Source: Siphonodentalium dalli (Eukaryota; Mollusca; Scaphopoda; Gadilida; Siphonodentaliidae). From it: a DNA stretch of 64,000 nucleotides. The stretch covers positions 51,845,762 through 51,909,761 of the forward strand of contig CP136061.1 in NCBI GenBank assembly GCA_032622095.1. Reading direction: 5' to 3'. The notes beneath the pieces are model-generated. The model worked only from the letters and a program-made list of their open reading frames with translations, had not been told where the DNA came from and searched no databases. Positions 44,978-56,803 of this stretch are shown here, piece after piece. Position 1 is the stretch's first letter; each line of letters begins with the position of its first letter. The position numbers and the translations under genes were made by a program.

Positions 44978-46469
44978 TAGCAACCACAACGCGCCGCAGG
45001 CGCGTTGTTGCTTTTCATGTTTAGGCGTGAATGACGTCATTAATTTTTACAATACAGAATTTCGACGCGATGAAAAAAACAGAATTTCGACGCGATGAAA
45101 ATCCGGACAAGAAAAATGGGTTAAAAATCACGTGACTTCCGCTCCGCCTTTGCCAAGCCTTGTGGGAACAATAATATCAAATTGTGAAATCACGGAATCG
45201 GAAGTGGACCAAGTGGGATGGTTATGAAATTAGCAACTTCAGTTTTTCTGAACAATTCCTATGTTATGTAGGCTTATGAATTAGTTTCATTTTGACCATT
45301 TTCGTTGGTTAGCTGACCGAAAACCAGCGAAGACGTCATGGCAAGGTCCATGGCGTCATTTACGTCAGTTGGTTTTGTGGGCCAGAATCCAGGCACATTT
45401 GGTCTTTATACCGGAAACACCGATTTCACATCACTAGACTAAACGCAATTATATATACAAAATGGCCAAAGGACATTTTATATACAATGTGCACACAATA
45501 AATATGGGATCCCTCCCTACAAACGTGGTGTTTGTTTGTTTGGTTTTCATTGTTCCTTTTTTGTTTGTTCTTCTTTTAAAACTAGTGAGTGCATATAAGA
45601 TTATATTCTTCATCATGTTTTCAAATGTCATTTTGACTATCAGTTTGAATTTTTGACCATGCAATGAGCTAATTTAGCTGCCTTCCACAATATATACACT
45701 TAAATGTAATTAAGAGACTTCTCTAAAGACCATTTTCTAGAATACAGACTGGATTCAAACGAGAGATGTTTTCTATTGACAAAAGCTATCTAGCTAGCGC
45801 ATGAAACTGTTCGCGCGAAAGATTTCCCCAGTGATATTTTGGGATATAGCGCCCATGTAAACATTTATATTTGTCATATATAAACGTGGGAAGTTGCTAG
45901 CTTTAGTTTGGCTGAAGGGGTCACTCTCACCAAAAAAGTGCCGAAGGGTACACAGGATTCGCAAAATGTGATGAAGGGTACACAGGGTTTGTGATCGCCA
46001 CTAACACCGTTACTTAAACTGTGTTTCTGAAAGTCTGGCGTCCATTAGCAGTTTGTTTTCAGTTCATTTTAATGTTCATTGGAACGTAAACAATTATTCT
46101 ATAAGAGAAATCATGGCAGATACGAAAACTAAACGTCATTTAGAATGACATTTCAAACCCTGTGTACCCTTCAGCATATTTTCAAATCCTGTGTACCCTT
46201 CAGCACTTTTTTTTGTGAGAGTGACCCCTTCAGCTTTAGTTTGGCATGGATGTGTATGAGTTGTTTTAACGAGATACGTGGTGGCAGGGTGGTTGTACTG
46301 TAGTGTTCCGCGGAATTCGCCCCTCCAACTTTGGTGAAAGTATTCAACATTTTTAAATCCCATAACTGACACAGCAACAGTTGGAAACTACGTATATAGA
46401 TGGAAATTGTTGTGATAGTTCGATGTATTTGTGTGGTTGCTCCACTACGTGTCACGTGCGATCATATTA
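44978..46469. repeat. tandem duplication, copy 2 with insertions
   Basis: Direct copy of 43907-44977, longer by about 420 bp because of an inserted block around 45870-46275 that contains the MITE at 45912-46233. Copy 2 also has a small duplication of cagaatttcgacgcgatga near 45053-45100. It ends at the same gatcatatta as copy 1. The text ctgcttag following, and aagcagataatgg at 43782, are inverted and could be outer ends of a larger element. Confidence 0.85.
45912..46233. mobile_element. 322-bp MITE with 11-bp target duplication (MULE-like)
   Basis: Flanked by CTTTAGTTTGG on both sides (45901-45911 and 46234-46244). The terminal inverted repeats are about 85 bp, beginning CTGAAGGGGTCACTCTCAC; each contains tgaagggtacacagg twice. 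Long inverted ends and a 9-11-bp target duplication are typical of Mutator-like elements. There is no coding frame. Confidence 0.75.
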
Positions 46470-47440
46470 TCTGCTTAGAATCGTATGAGACGATAATGTG
46501 ACTAACACGCTCTCATTTGCTGCACGTCATCGACTCTAAATGAGGCGATCCTAAGCTTAATATAAACAAATTATATTACAAGCAGATAATGTGCGGGTTT
46601 TCATTCCGTCAATTCCGTATGTGCAGTTCTGGGCTCCTGGTTCGCGAATAATAATTGATACGATAATATAAGCCGATTAGCTTTGTGTCCTCGAATTCAA
46701 CTAGATTAATCTATCTACGCGGGTCAAAGGAACACCTCTAGGCCAAGGTTGTTTCCTATACATCCAGGCGAAATATATACCCCCGTTTTCATGAACAACT
46801 CAGCTAGTATGTATATAAATTGATCGGTAACGACATAATCATAGGGCTAGATCTTTATGTGAGCGTTTGTGGCTTGACGATATATGCCGCTTTAATTTCT
46901 CACGACATGTGCTATTCGAACGACTAAACGGGACGAAGTACTGTTTGAGGAAAATTGGAGCTATGGAACAGCACTCAAACACTCGGGAATATATATGTGT
47001 CGTGTTTTGACGCCGCTCGATGACCCATCAACACTCAACACGTTTAAATAGAACCGGACCCAATACATGCACACTATACGGGCTGAATGATCCTCGATAA
47101 CGTATAAGGTGTGTATTGTAAGCAATTTAATCAACATTATCTTCTGATCGATATTGGCACAGCACGCAACAATAGCCGTAGGAAGTCGACATCATACCGA
47201 CATTAAAGGTCCGTTATCTTAGAAGTGGTAGTCGGCTACATAATAGCGTTTAATCCTAGCGCTGTATTTCATGCCATATCAATATTTTGGTTCTTCCAAT
47301 ACAATGGAAACTTCCATTTATCCAATTGTTTTTATAGATTCTGATTAAATTTTCTGCCTTGTCCAATTGATTTCTGGTTTCTCGACTGCTGAGCTTAAAT
47401 CAATTTCACATCGATCATATCATTGGGATTCAATGGAGAC
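46470..47440. other. no gene recognised
   Basis: A/T-rich sequence without a supported frame. A segment at 46578-46640 (aagcagataatg, ttccgt) weakly resembles 43782-43830, suggesting another end of the same unknown element family. Confidence 0.4.
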
Positions 47441-48086
47441 ATTAAGCAGTGTTATGCTGGTACTTGGAATACTTCCGCATGTAAGTCTGCATGGTCATTG
47501 GAATATGTCCACACGGTACATTGGCATGCACATTCTTGGAATAGTTCGATCCACACACAAGATAATATGGAAGTTGTTTGATTGATTTTCGGAAACAGGT
47601 TGACTCTTTGAAATAACATCGTGGAAACTGATCTTGATTTTCAAGGAGATTACGATCTTCAATGACGATTGGAATAACAGTGGTATGCTGATACTTGGAA
47701 TAGTTCCACATGCAAGTTAAAGTGGAAGTTTGTTTGACTGACTTTCGGAAACACGTAAATTCATCTTTGAAATATCACCGTGAACACTCATCTTGGTTTA
47801 AGCAATATTCATTTATACCCTCAATCATGACACAGAATGATTTTGACAATAGTTTATATACATGTAACGCCATGATTTGTGGATAGATAATATACCAATG
47901 GTGAAGAGAATCTAACAAGATGCAGATCATCGCTTATGTTGACTTCTCTCATCACTTTAAAATATTCAATATCAATAAATAGTGATTGGTAGCAGTACCA
48001 TGCATATACTTGGAATAGTTTCACACGCAACATAATATGGAAGTTGTTTTACTGACTTTCGGAAGCGTGAATGTATAGTTATTTAA

Positions 48087-48478
48087 CCCTTTACCCAACA
48101 AAACGGCCAAAACCGGCCAAATAAAGCTTCAACAGCCTAAAATATCTTCGGTCTGTCTCAATAGAACCATACAAATATGGATATCATTGGAACCGGCTCC
48201 TTGACCACATTGTGATAGTTACAGTTATGCCCTGTGCCAATGCATTCTCTTATATATGCGAGTCGACCATAGGTCGCCTCGCATATATAAGAGAATGCAT
48301 TGGCCTAAAAAAAATATTTTTTAAACACTTTTTACCATTTTTTCTTACATTCTTTAACAATTTTATAATTTTTAATGTGTTAAGCCAATGCATTCTCTTA
48401 TATATGCGAGGCGACCTATGGTCGACAAGCATATATAAGAGAATGCATTGGCACAGGGCCCTTCTGTTGGGTAAAGGG
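48087..48478. mobile_element. piggyBac-like MITE with TTAA target, containing a double-hairpin insertion
   Basis: Flanked by TTAA (48083-48086 and 48479-48482). The ends CCCTTTACCCAACA and TGTTGGGTAAAGGG are a perfect 14-bp inverted repeat. CCC ends with a TTAA target are the hallmark of piggyBac-type elements. It is 392 bp and non-coding. Inside, 48232-48460 is a double-hairpin foldback. Confidence 0.8.
48232..48460. mobile_element. double-hairpin foldback element, short-interior copy
   Basis: Begins cctgtgccaatgcattctct and ends aatgcattggcacagg. Hairpins of 67 bp lie at 48236-48302 and 48387-48453; the interior is only about 85 bp, A/T-rich. Hairpin arms are almost the same as at 38276-38341. 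The right hairpin has gtcgacaagc instead of gtcgactcgc. Confidence 0.9.
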
Positions 48479-48520
48479 TTAAAATATCATCGGTGAACAT
48501 TAATCTTCATGATCAATGTG

Positions 48521-48608
48521 AATAATATAGGTATACTGTTGGTTGGTATAATAATATAGGTATACTGTTGGTTGGTATAATAATATAGGTATACTGTTGG
48601 TTGGTATA
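48521..48608. repeat. 29-bp tandem repeat, 3 copies
   Basis: aataatataggtatactgtt plus ggttggtat occurs three times without change, so the expansion is young. Confidence 0.93.
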
Positions 48609-49732
48609 TTGCAGCCACTTTCCTGGTGCTACTTGAAACACTTTCACATGCAAGAGAATATGGGACTTCTTTGACAGGTAAAGTGTTCTTTGAAATCTTG
48701 GTTTAAACAATATTTATTTATACCCTCAAGCATCATACATAATGATTGTGTCACTATTTTATATATGTTAACTGCCATGATTTTTCTCAAAACAGGTAAA
48801 GTGTTCTTTGAAATAGCATCGTGAACATTCATCTGCATTTGCAAAATGATTACTATTATATGCAATAGAGATTGGCAACAATGCCATGCAGTTACTTGAA
48901 ATAGTTCCACATTGCATTCAATGCAATATGGCAATTATTTGAGTGAATATGTGGAGGGTATAGGGATGTTTAACCCTGTGTATACCAAACACTCATTTAC
49001 GAGTAGTTCCCTCAGGTAATGTTCAGATAATAAATTCAACTTAGTTTTTACTTATTATCTTATATGAACTTTTCCCTCATTAAACAGGACTTGTTCTGCA
49101 TGTCTGCTAACATTACCTGTACATCCCTCCAAGTTAATAATAGACCATTCCTAACATACACTTTTTAAACTTTGCTTGAAAAATCCGTTTAGTATAGAAA
49201 TGGTTTAAAATACAGTAATTACAGACCAGACGGGGGTACCCGTAATGTATGCGAGCAGCTCCACACATCCGAAAGTACAGACATTGTTTGAGCGACTATA
49301 TATCGGAAACTCGAGATTTTTATAATAAGATCAGTGAACATTGACCTTGATTTGTACGTGTGATTACGATATTGAGTGGTAATTGGTGGCATGCAGTCTT
49401 CTCGTGATACTTTGAACAGTTCATGTCATATCAATAGTTTGGTTCTGCCAACTCAATGGACGCTTCCACGGATTCAATTATTGATGTATGTGTTAATTTT
49501 ATGCTTTGTCCAATTTTTTCTGATTTATATACTGCTAAGCTGTAACCAATTTCACATCGATCATATCATGATATCATTGAGATTCAATATGGATTTGATG
49601 GAGTGCCATGCGGATAATTGGAGTAATTTCACACGCAAGACAGTATGAACATTGTATGAGTTATTGCAAATTTAAGCATAACCACATACACGTGATACTA
49701 ACAAAACGTATACAGGTGATTTTTGCGAAAAA

Positions 49733-50226
49733 CCTGTGCCAATGCTTTCTCTTATATATGCGAGTCGACCATATGCCACCTCGCATATATAAGAGAATGC
49801 ATTGTCATGAAAAATGTTATATTATTTTTTATAGTTGTTAAAAAATTTAAGTAAAAATTAAAAAAATTACTATTTTGTTTTAATGAATGCAATAATGATA
49901 AAATAAATTGTTAAAGAATTTCAGAAAAAATGATAAAAATGATAAAAATTGATTTTAAAAAATGATAATATTGTTAAAGAATTTCAGAAAAATGATAAAA
50001 ACGATAAAATTGTTAAAGAATATAAGAACAAATTGTAATCATTGTTATAGAATGTAAGAAAAAATATATAATTTATTAAAGAACGTAAGAAAAAAATGAT
50101 AAAAATTATTAAATGTAAGAAAATTAGATAAAAACTGATAACAAATTGTTAGGCCAATGCATTCTCGTATATATGCGGGGCGACATATGATCGACTCGCA
50201 TATATAAGAGAATGCATTGGCACATG
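49733..50226. mobile_element. double-hairpin foldback element, long-interior copy
   Basis: Starts cctgtgccaatgctttctct and ends gaatgcattggcacatgg. Hairpins lie at about 49737-49803 and 50153-50219. The interior of about 345 bp consists of degenerate repeats of attgttaaagaatttcagaa and aaatgataaaaa. It is more diverged in the loop (cgaccatatgccacc; cgacatatgatcga) than the other copies. Confidence 0.88.
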
Positions 50227-50570
50227 GTCTTTAATGTTGTGCAGCTCCCGTCATGAAAGGCTTAACTTACTGCCAGTCCTTTTACCTTTTTTGTCGTGTT
50301 ATGTGTGTTATAAATGTAGTCTTCCTTAACCTCATAGAACTGCAACGGGAGTATGGTTCTTTAAAATATCATCGATTCATATAGTTTAAGCATTATTTTT
50401 GTTTTGACGAATAGGCACATAAATTATATTTTCCCGAATTTCGCCATGTATATGGCGGGAAAATTACGTCTGACATAAGTATGTATACGTCTTGCAGAGT
50501 GTTGACCAATGGGGAGTCCCATATATTGGTCACGTGACGTTTTAGTAAATGATAGAGGATATTAGGTATA

Positions 50571-52765
50571 GGGTGGATACACACATGCATGTAATCTCTG
50601 TAAATGTCGTGTATTTGTCGTTTTACATGGACCATACAGACCATGTAATATGTGTCCGCTGAAACCCAATCATTGCGGCTATGTTTGACCACAGTAAGCC
50701 AATCTCTGAACGTACAGAGAGCCGTTGACTGAACGAAGTCGTCAGGCCGCTTAAAATAATTGTTCGCGCGATAACCCAAATTGGACTTTCTGTTTAAATC
50801 GTTGTCAGTCTTCTCTTGATTTTTATACCAGTGATGGTCCCAGGATTTCCCCAACGCAGGGGCTATGATCCCCAACATGGGGGGGGGGGCGATGTTATCC
50901 CGGAAGCTACCGGACTGTCCATTGCATATTTCCTCGACGGGTGGGGTGGGGGCATGCAACACCCTGATTCCTGACCCCCCCCCCCCACATGAAGCCACGA
51001 AGCCACTCCTGACTTATAAATATTGTAGTTGACAGTCATTTATGTCGTGTCTGTTTGCTATGAGTGATTAATCTAATATCCAGCAATTTATGCTATTCAT
51101 ATAATTATGAACGTAGTATTTAAGTTTGAGAGTACAGAAGGTTGTGTTGCTGTGTGTCTTCGTTCGGGGAAATGGTTGTCTAGCTCTACGAGTTCCCAAC
51201 TACGTCAACTTTCCTCTCGAGTGTTATATATATGTATACGGAAAATGTACAACTATGGAATATTTAAGTTAAACATATTGTACATTCATGCCCAGATAAT
51301 CCCGGATGATACATTCAACTAAATCCCTTAGTTATTCGAAGCTCTCGAGAACCAGCCCCTCCCCCAATCATGGATTATGGTCCAAAATGTTATAATTCAA
51401 GCGTGTACAGGCTAAAATTGTGACAGTTAGGAACTTGTTCAACCTTTGGGTTGAGAAACATATACTGTTATGTAAATTCTGCCATGGGTGAAAAATGGGG
51501 GGTGTCACTCTTTTTTACTTTCAACGCTGTATCTGCATTCATTTTTGTGGCGCTGTAATGGATATTTGCATGGAAATCCCAATTGAATGTTATCACATGA
51601 GCTCGCTCTGAAACTATTCAAGGAATCTCAGGGAACCGGTATTGTCTGTCTTAATTTTCCAATGCCTGGTATTCATGGCATGAGAGCACCATATCGGATT
51701 GTTGATGGGACATTAAACACTCGTGTATCACAATCGCCCTAAAAGAGCTTAAAATTCTGCACATTTTATTTTTATTTTGGATGACCCTGAAATGACGAGA
51801 AACAAATAAAGTATAAAACGGACTCAAATCCACTTTTCGAAATGAATTATAACTCGTGAAAACAGCAACAGATCTCAGACAGGATTTATTCATTTCGGCA
51901 TCCATGAAAGAATTTATGACTGGCCTGAAATTTCTTGATAGCAGTTAGTTTGATAATGGCTTATAACTACTCAATGGTCAGCCAATACGCCAAGGATTAT
52001 ATAGCAAACTATATGTAATCGGGGTTCAGGATTGGGTGGCTAGTGGCATCTAATCGCGAGCACAGGTGGCACGTGATGTTCGATTCAATATCAGAATGTT
52101 GGATATCATATAATCCTATATCCCAAAATATATATAAGTATAGCGAATTATCGAAATATGAAATACAACGAAAATAGCGAAATAGGAAAAAAACAGCGAA
52201 ATAGCGAAATAGAGCGAAAAGGCGAAATTGGAAAATACAGCGAAATAGAGCGAAATATAGAGCGAAATATAGAAATATGAAATTATTTTTATAAACGAAA
52301 TAACGGAGATATTTGAAGAAGTGTTTTTGACGAAATAACGGACATATTTGAAGAAGTGTTTTAAAGAGCGTAACCCAAACCTCAAGCAAGCCCAATGACC
52401 CAATAAAATAATTTGACCAGAGTTGATCGATTGTGGTGTTGCAATTTCTCATACAAATCGCCGTTATTTCGTCAAAGTACATTCTTTATAGAGTTATTAC
52501 CCTTCAGATTAAATATGATATTCAATCGAAACCACGCGTGCCTCCCGTGGTGGCGATTATATGCCAATAGCCATCATAGCGTGAACCCCGATTGACTAGC
52601 TTTAGGTAGTCAAACGTGTGCGTATTAGATGCACTGGTCTCGCCTGTTGAAATGGACCGATCGCGCGCAGGCAATTAATACTATCAATGATTGGTGTGAC
52701 CATGTAAAATACATGGAATACATGGATTTCACATACAGAAATTACATACAAGTGTGTATCCACCC
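50571..52765. mobile_element. GGG-ended element, family 2 (PIF/Harbinger-like), copy A with insertion
   Basis: Ends GGGTGGATACACACATGCAT and the inverse ...GTGTGTATCCACCC; inner arms share ctctgtaaatgtcgtgtatt with aattacatacaa-type sequence less well. Compared with copy B (62006-63468) it is collinear over the whole length, with the same phrases (caggccgcttaaaataattg, gttgtctagctctacgagtt, ggcatccatgaaagaattta), but it carries about 660 bp extra at 51974-52632. It has G/C runs at 50879 and 50976. The minus-strand frame 50393-50998 crosses the element end and is not a transposase. Confidence 0.8.
51974..52632. mobile_element. insertion inside family 2 copy A
   Basis: Absent from copy B. Near its ends are AATCGGGGTTCA (52017) and the inverse TGAACCCCGATT (52582-52593), a 12-bp inverted pair. 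The interior is a low-complexity run of gcgaaata-type units (52140-52275) followed by two cgaaataacgga(g/c)atatttgaagaag units and an inverse ccgttatttcgtc at 52461-52473. No target duplication was identified with certainty. Confidence 0.6.
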
Positions 52766-53039
52766 TATTTTGGGTCAGCTTTCAAGCAAAGCGCGACGAC
52801 AGTACACGAATTTGCGATAGAGTTACGGCGCCTAGGTGAAAATGTAAATAAAATTGGGAGGAAACCGAGTTGAGAATGTTTATCTTCTAGAGTCTAGGCG
52901 GTCGCTGAAAGTCATTATATGTTTCTGTGACATTATTGTGTATTACAGCGGTGCAAAAATTGGAAATCGCGGACCTTGTGATATCTCATTTCTCTGTTGT
53001 TTTTCGACTCGTCACCAATTTTCGCAAATAAAAGGTAAA

Positions 53040-54279
53040 ATGACCGACAGCCAAGGTGAATCAAAGGGCGTCGGTGATGTGGCAAATGAGTCAACTTCTA
53101 AAATACTGGAAGCTCAAATTCAAATTAATTCCATTGCAATGGACAGCCAAACGTCTAATGTTGATTCTGGTGCACCAGACAATCTTTCACAAACTATTAA
53201 AAGAGTGGCAAACCAAGACTTTGTCGTTCCCTCTTTTACACCAGAAACTCCCACTGGTAAATCGACAGCGTCCTTAAGATATGGCAAAGATGACAAGAAG
53301 AGAAAGGCTATAACTGACAGATCGCACTCCCTGGAAAGGAACCTACGCCCCAGGAAATGTACCTCACCCAACTTAGATTCAACTGACTTTGAGTACATGG
53401 AGTCGGTGGTGGAGAAATCTATGAAAAATTCATTTAATAACTTTGCTGAAGAATTTAAAAGGGACATGCTCAACTCTTTCCAATCAATGATGCAGGACAC
53501 CATGAAAGTCACAATAGAAACCCTTACATCAAAAAATTTATGAAAATAAACTCAATGTAAATACCCTTACAGACACTGTGTCCAATCTTCAGGCTGAAAA
53601 TAAGTCACTCAAAGATGAGATTACAGCCCTGAAAGATGCATTTACCACATCTTCTCCAGCAGCTGATAATAACTATTTGAAAAATGAACTAACCTCCCTG
53701 CAAGAATCTTTTAAAAGTTTTAAGCTGACTACCAATCAAAGCCTAGAAGATGTCAGTGCTAAAGTTGAGAGTTGTGAGGCAAGCCGAGAGGACAATGAAC
53801 AGCATGGGAGACAAAGCTCTTTAGGGTTCCACAATGTGCCCATTGACTCTACCATTACAGACCCTTGGAAAGTTCCATCCAAATTGCTTATAATCAAGCT
53901 GTGTCATGATAAACTGGGTATCTCTGTGAAAGAATCCGACATCGACAGAGCTCATCCCATTGGTGGTATTAGGGACTCAGCACCTGGAACTTCCAAAACT
54001 GTCCAGCTGATTGCAAGATTTCAGGAGTATGACACTAAAGACCAGATCTACTCAAAGAGACTGGCATTAAAAGGAAAATCCAACATTATAATATCTGAAG
54101 ATCTCACAGTGCAACGACAAAGCTTGGTGAAAAAACTGGCCTTAAAACGTAAAGAAAGGCAACTTCATTCGTACTGGACAAAAGATGGGAAAATATTTGC
54201 CAGGAAGACTGAGTTTGGTAAAAAGATGAAGATCTGTAAGACAAGTGACATAGAAGTACTATGCTCCAGCCCAAAATGA
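53040..54279 (+). pseudogene. L1-type ORF1 of a non-LTR retrotransposon, one frameshift
   Basis: RNA-binding, nucleic-acid chaperone type protein that packages LINE RNA. Start ATG at 53040; a variable N-terminal part of about 167 codons ends at a stop at 53541-53543 after a run of six A. Taking one A away would rejoin the two frames. The second part has a coiled coil (NTLTDTVSNLQAENKSLKDE), the RRM-entry signature EQHGRQSSLGFHNVPI, DIDRAHPIGG, and the C-terminal domain with SNIIISEDLTVQRQSLVKKL and SYWTKDGKIFAR. This order matches ORF1 of invertebrate LINEs. An aataaa signal lies at 54492, 210 bp after the stop. ORF2 is 2.5 kb away, so this may be a solo ORF1 copy or an interrupted element. 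Confidence 0.87.
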
Positions 54280-56495
54280 GAAATGTTAAATCCTACAGTT
54301 CAGTTCTTGAACATGTTTTATGTTCAAAGATGTATGTTTATAATAATTTAACACTCGAAGATGTATTCAGGGTCTCACATAATAAATGTTTCTTAAAGTA
54401 TCCCTTGATATACTGTTAAATGCCACATGTTTTCTTTGACAATTTGTCCTCTTCCCTGTGATAAAGAATGACTAGTACTTTGTACTTTATAAATAAAACT
54501 TGTGCTCATTTGTTTTAGCATTTAAACTCTAAGAAGTTATAATTATGTGAGGATAAAAATATCCTTGTTCTATTATTTTATTCGTCTCCAAATTTTAATG
54601 ATACACAGCTTTATAGACAAATTAATTAAATTAATATGCCAAAACATAGATAGGAAAGTAGAACAAACCTTAATTTCATAAATGCTGTTATTGTTGTTGT
54701 AATTCGAGGTCTGACTGAAATCCTGAATACATCATACTATATTTAAATGCAAATATGTTTTCAGCTATATTTCCAGGTTTAATTATTGTCAAAATTTGCC
54801 AAAGATTATTGAATTTATTTCATTCCAATATTTAAGGGTGCGAGTTGTGACCAGACTAGAATGGGGATTTCCATTGAACTCTCCAGAGCAATAGTCCGAG
54901 TTAAATATGAGTCAAATGTCCAAGAACTAATTTAACTAAAGCAAACAATTACATTCGATCTAGTGGTGGGGAAAGGAAAAAAAATACAAAAATAACACAA
55001 AACAAATAAATAATATAAGAATAATAATTCACTCTACAAATTTAATTGTGTTCAAAATTGCTTCTCCAATCTCACCCCATGATATACTTTACATGCCCAA
55101 ATAATATATAGCATTCAAATAATTAACAAAACATTTATTAAAGTTAGATAAATCCTCTCTGTGAGACCACTTTGACTCTTGCTCTGGAGACTGGGAAGGC
55201 CCCCTTGTGCAACTGGTCGGCTAACCAAAAATAACATGTTCGGATGAAACGCATACACAGGAAACTCCATTATAACAAAAAGAGTGAAAGATGTCTGGTT
55301 TTACTCTTCACCAACTTTAACCACTCTAGCTCTATGTAGTGATACAAATTTTAATTGTTAGTAAACAAATCGAGTCCCCAAATCAAAACAGAAAAGAAAA
55401 AAAAGCACATACTCTGGTAACAACCTATGATTCGAACCTTATACGAACCTAACATGATTATTCCAATTCCAATTCCGACCCCCTTGGACGTACACACATG
55501 CACTAACCAGTGGACTCATGCACGAAACTGGGCTAAGCGGCTTAGATGTGAGGTACCCGACGGGTCTACCTTTTGTTATTCTACGTTAAATATATACTTA
55601 TTCTAGTTGTTGTTCTCCTATGTTCTGATGCACATACATATGCATAATTTTAAACGTGATAACCAGCACCTTTCGCACATAGCATATTGCCATTATTTAT
55701 AAAAATTTATAACATCAATCGCAAGCATGCGCCCACCCCACATTACACCAACGCGCTGGAGTGACACTTTTGAAACTCGGTCAAGTAAATAATCACACAG
55801 AAGCATTGTTGACCTCGTGTATGTGGGTCACTAACCTGAGGTAGACACAACAAACCACCGTCCGCACGATTGGCGGACAATACCTGTGCTGTTTTGTTTT
55901 TTCTTTCTTTCTGGATGATTGTTTGCGAGTAGGGTTTCTATGGGTAGTAGGGTTGTCGGTGTCTGGTGACTGGTGTTTTGAACTTCAAGAATTGGCTCAT
56001 CAGCCACTGACATTTCAGCCACACGTCAGGTCGAATATGTCTGTCCGTCCACATAACTGTTTGTTCATTTGACGATATGATCTTAAAGTCACTACCCGGT
56101 CTCATACGAGGCACCACCAGTAACGGAATTAATCGTTCCTCATAACTTAAAAAGGTAATTATACTATTATCTGATATTTATAATTATCCTTAAAAAAAAA
56201 GGGCAAACAAAGTATTTGTTTATTTCATATTCATGAACACACAGATTATAATTTAATTTGATCACTTTCTATGGGAACCATGCTCCCACCTGACTTATAC
56301 TTTTCGGCTAGTTTGATTCCTGAATGTATTCCCTTACATATGCTGGCCTCCCTATATATGGTGGACTCGCATATGCGAGGGAGTATATAGGCATATCTAT
56401 TCTTTTTTATTTAATTTTTTTTTTTTTTTTTCAGGGAACTCTAGCCATGGAAATTAAGTGACATTTCCCATAGATTAAATTTTGGAACCACCTAC
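54280..56495. other. gap between LINE ORF1 and ORF2; no gene recognised
   Basis: A/T-rich; begins like a 3' untranslated region with aataaa at 54492. No RT or endonuclease motifs. A hairpin-like relic at 56338-56396 (ggactcgcatatgcgaggga) recalls the double-hairpin family, followed by a T-run at 56418-56432. The short minus frame at 55831-56022 has no support. Confidence 0.5.
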
Positions 56496-56803
56496 ATGTT
56501 ATATGTATTTCGTGAATTTGCATTCTCAATTCTTTTTCCTCCCATATTCTCATATATGTTAATTATGTGCATATTTATACAAACACACTTTTTCTTTTCT
56601 TTATATTTATGTAGTATCTCTATATCTGATATTACTATATCTACTCCTGAAAAGGGTTTGGAAGTGTTTCTGATACCTACTCAGGAATACTTCCAAACTT
56701 TTATTGCGTCAAATGAGTTCAGTCCTTTTGTTCATGATGTGATTATCCTTTCGACTCCTATCCTGGCACTTATATATTTTTATGTAATACATTATATGAT
56801 CCC

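Larger units (their letters stand above)
47440..48960. repeat. diverged repeat family, at least five scattered units
   Basis: The phrases (g)tgctgatacttggaatagtt, ccacatgcaag, atatggaagttgtttgactg, actttcggaaac and tttgaaatancatcgtgaac recur near 47450, 47520-47620, 47680-47780, 48000-48065, 48620-48690, 48790-48830 and 48880-48940, with another at 49610-49640. Units are 200-300 bp apart and strongly diverged. A piggyBac-like MITE and a 29-bp repeat interrupt them. No gene. Confidence 0.65.

Noticed and set aside
50393-50998. 201-codon minus-strand frame as a transposase
   Set aside because: It crosses the end of the family 2 element into flanking DNA, lacks DDE or other motifs, and copy B has only short pieces of it (about 61961-62215).
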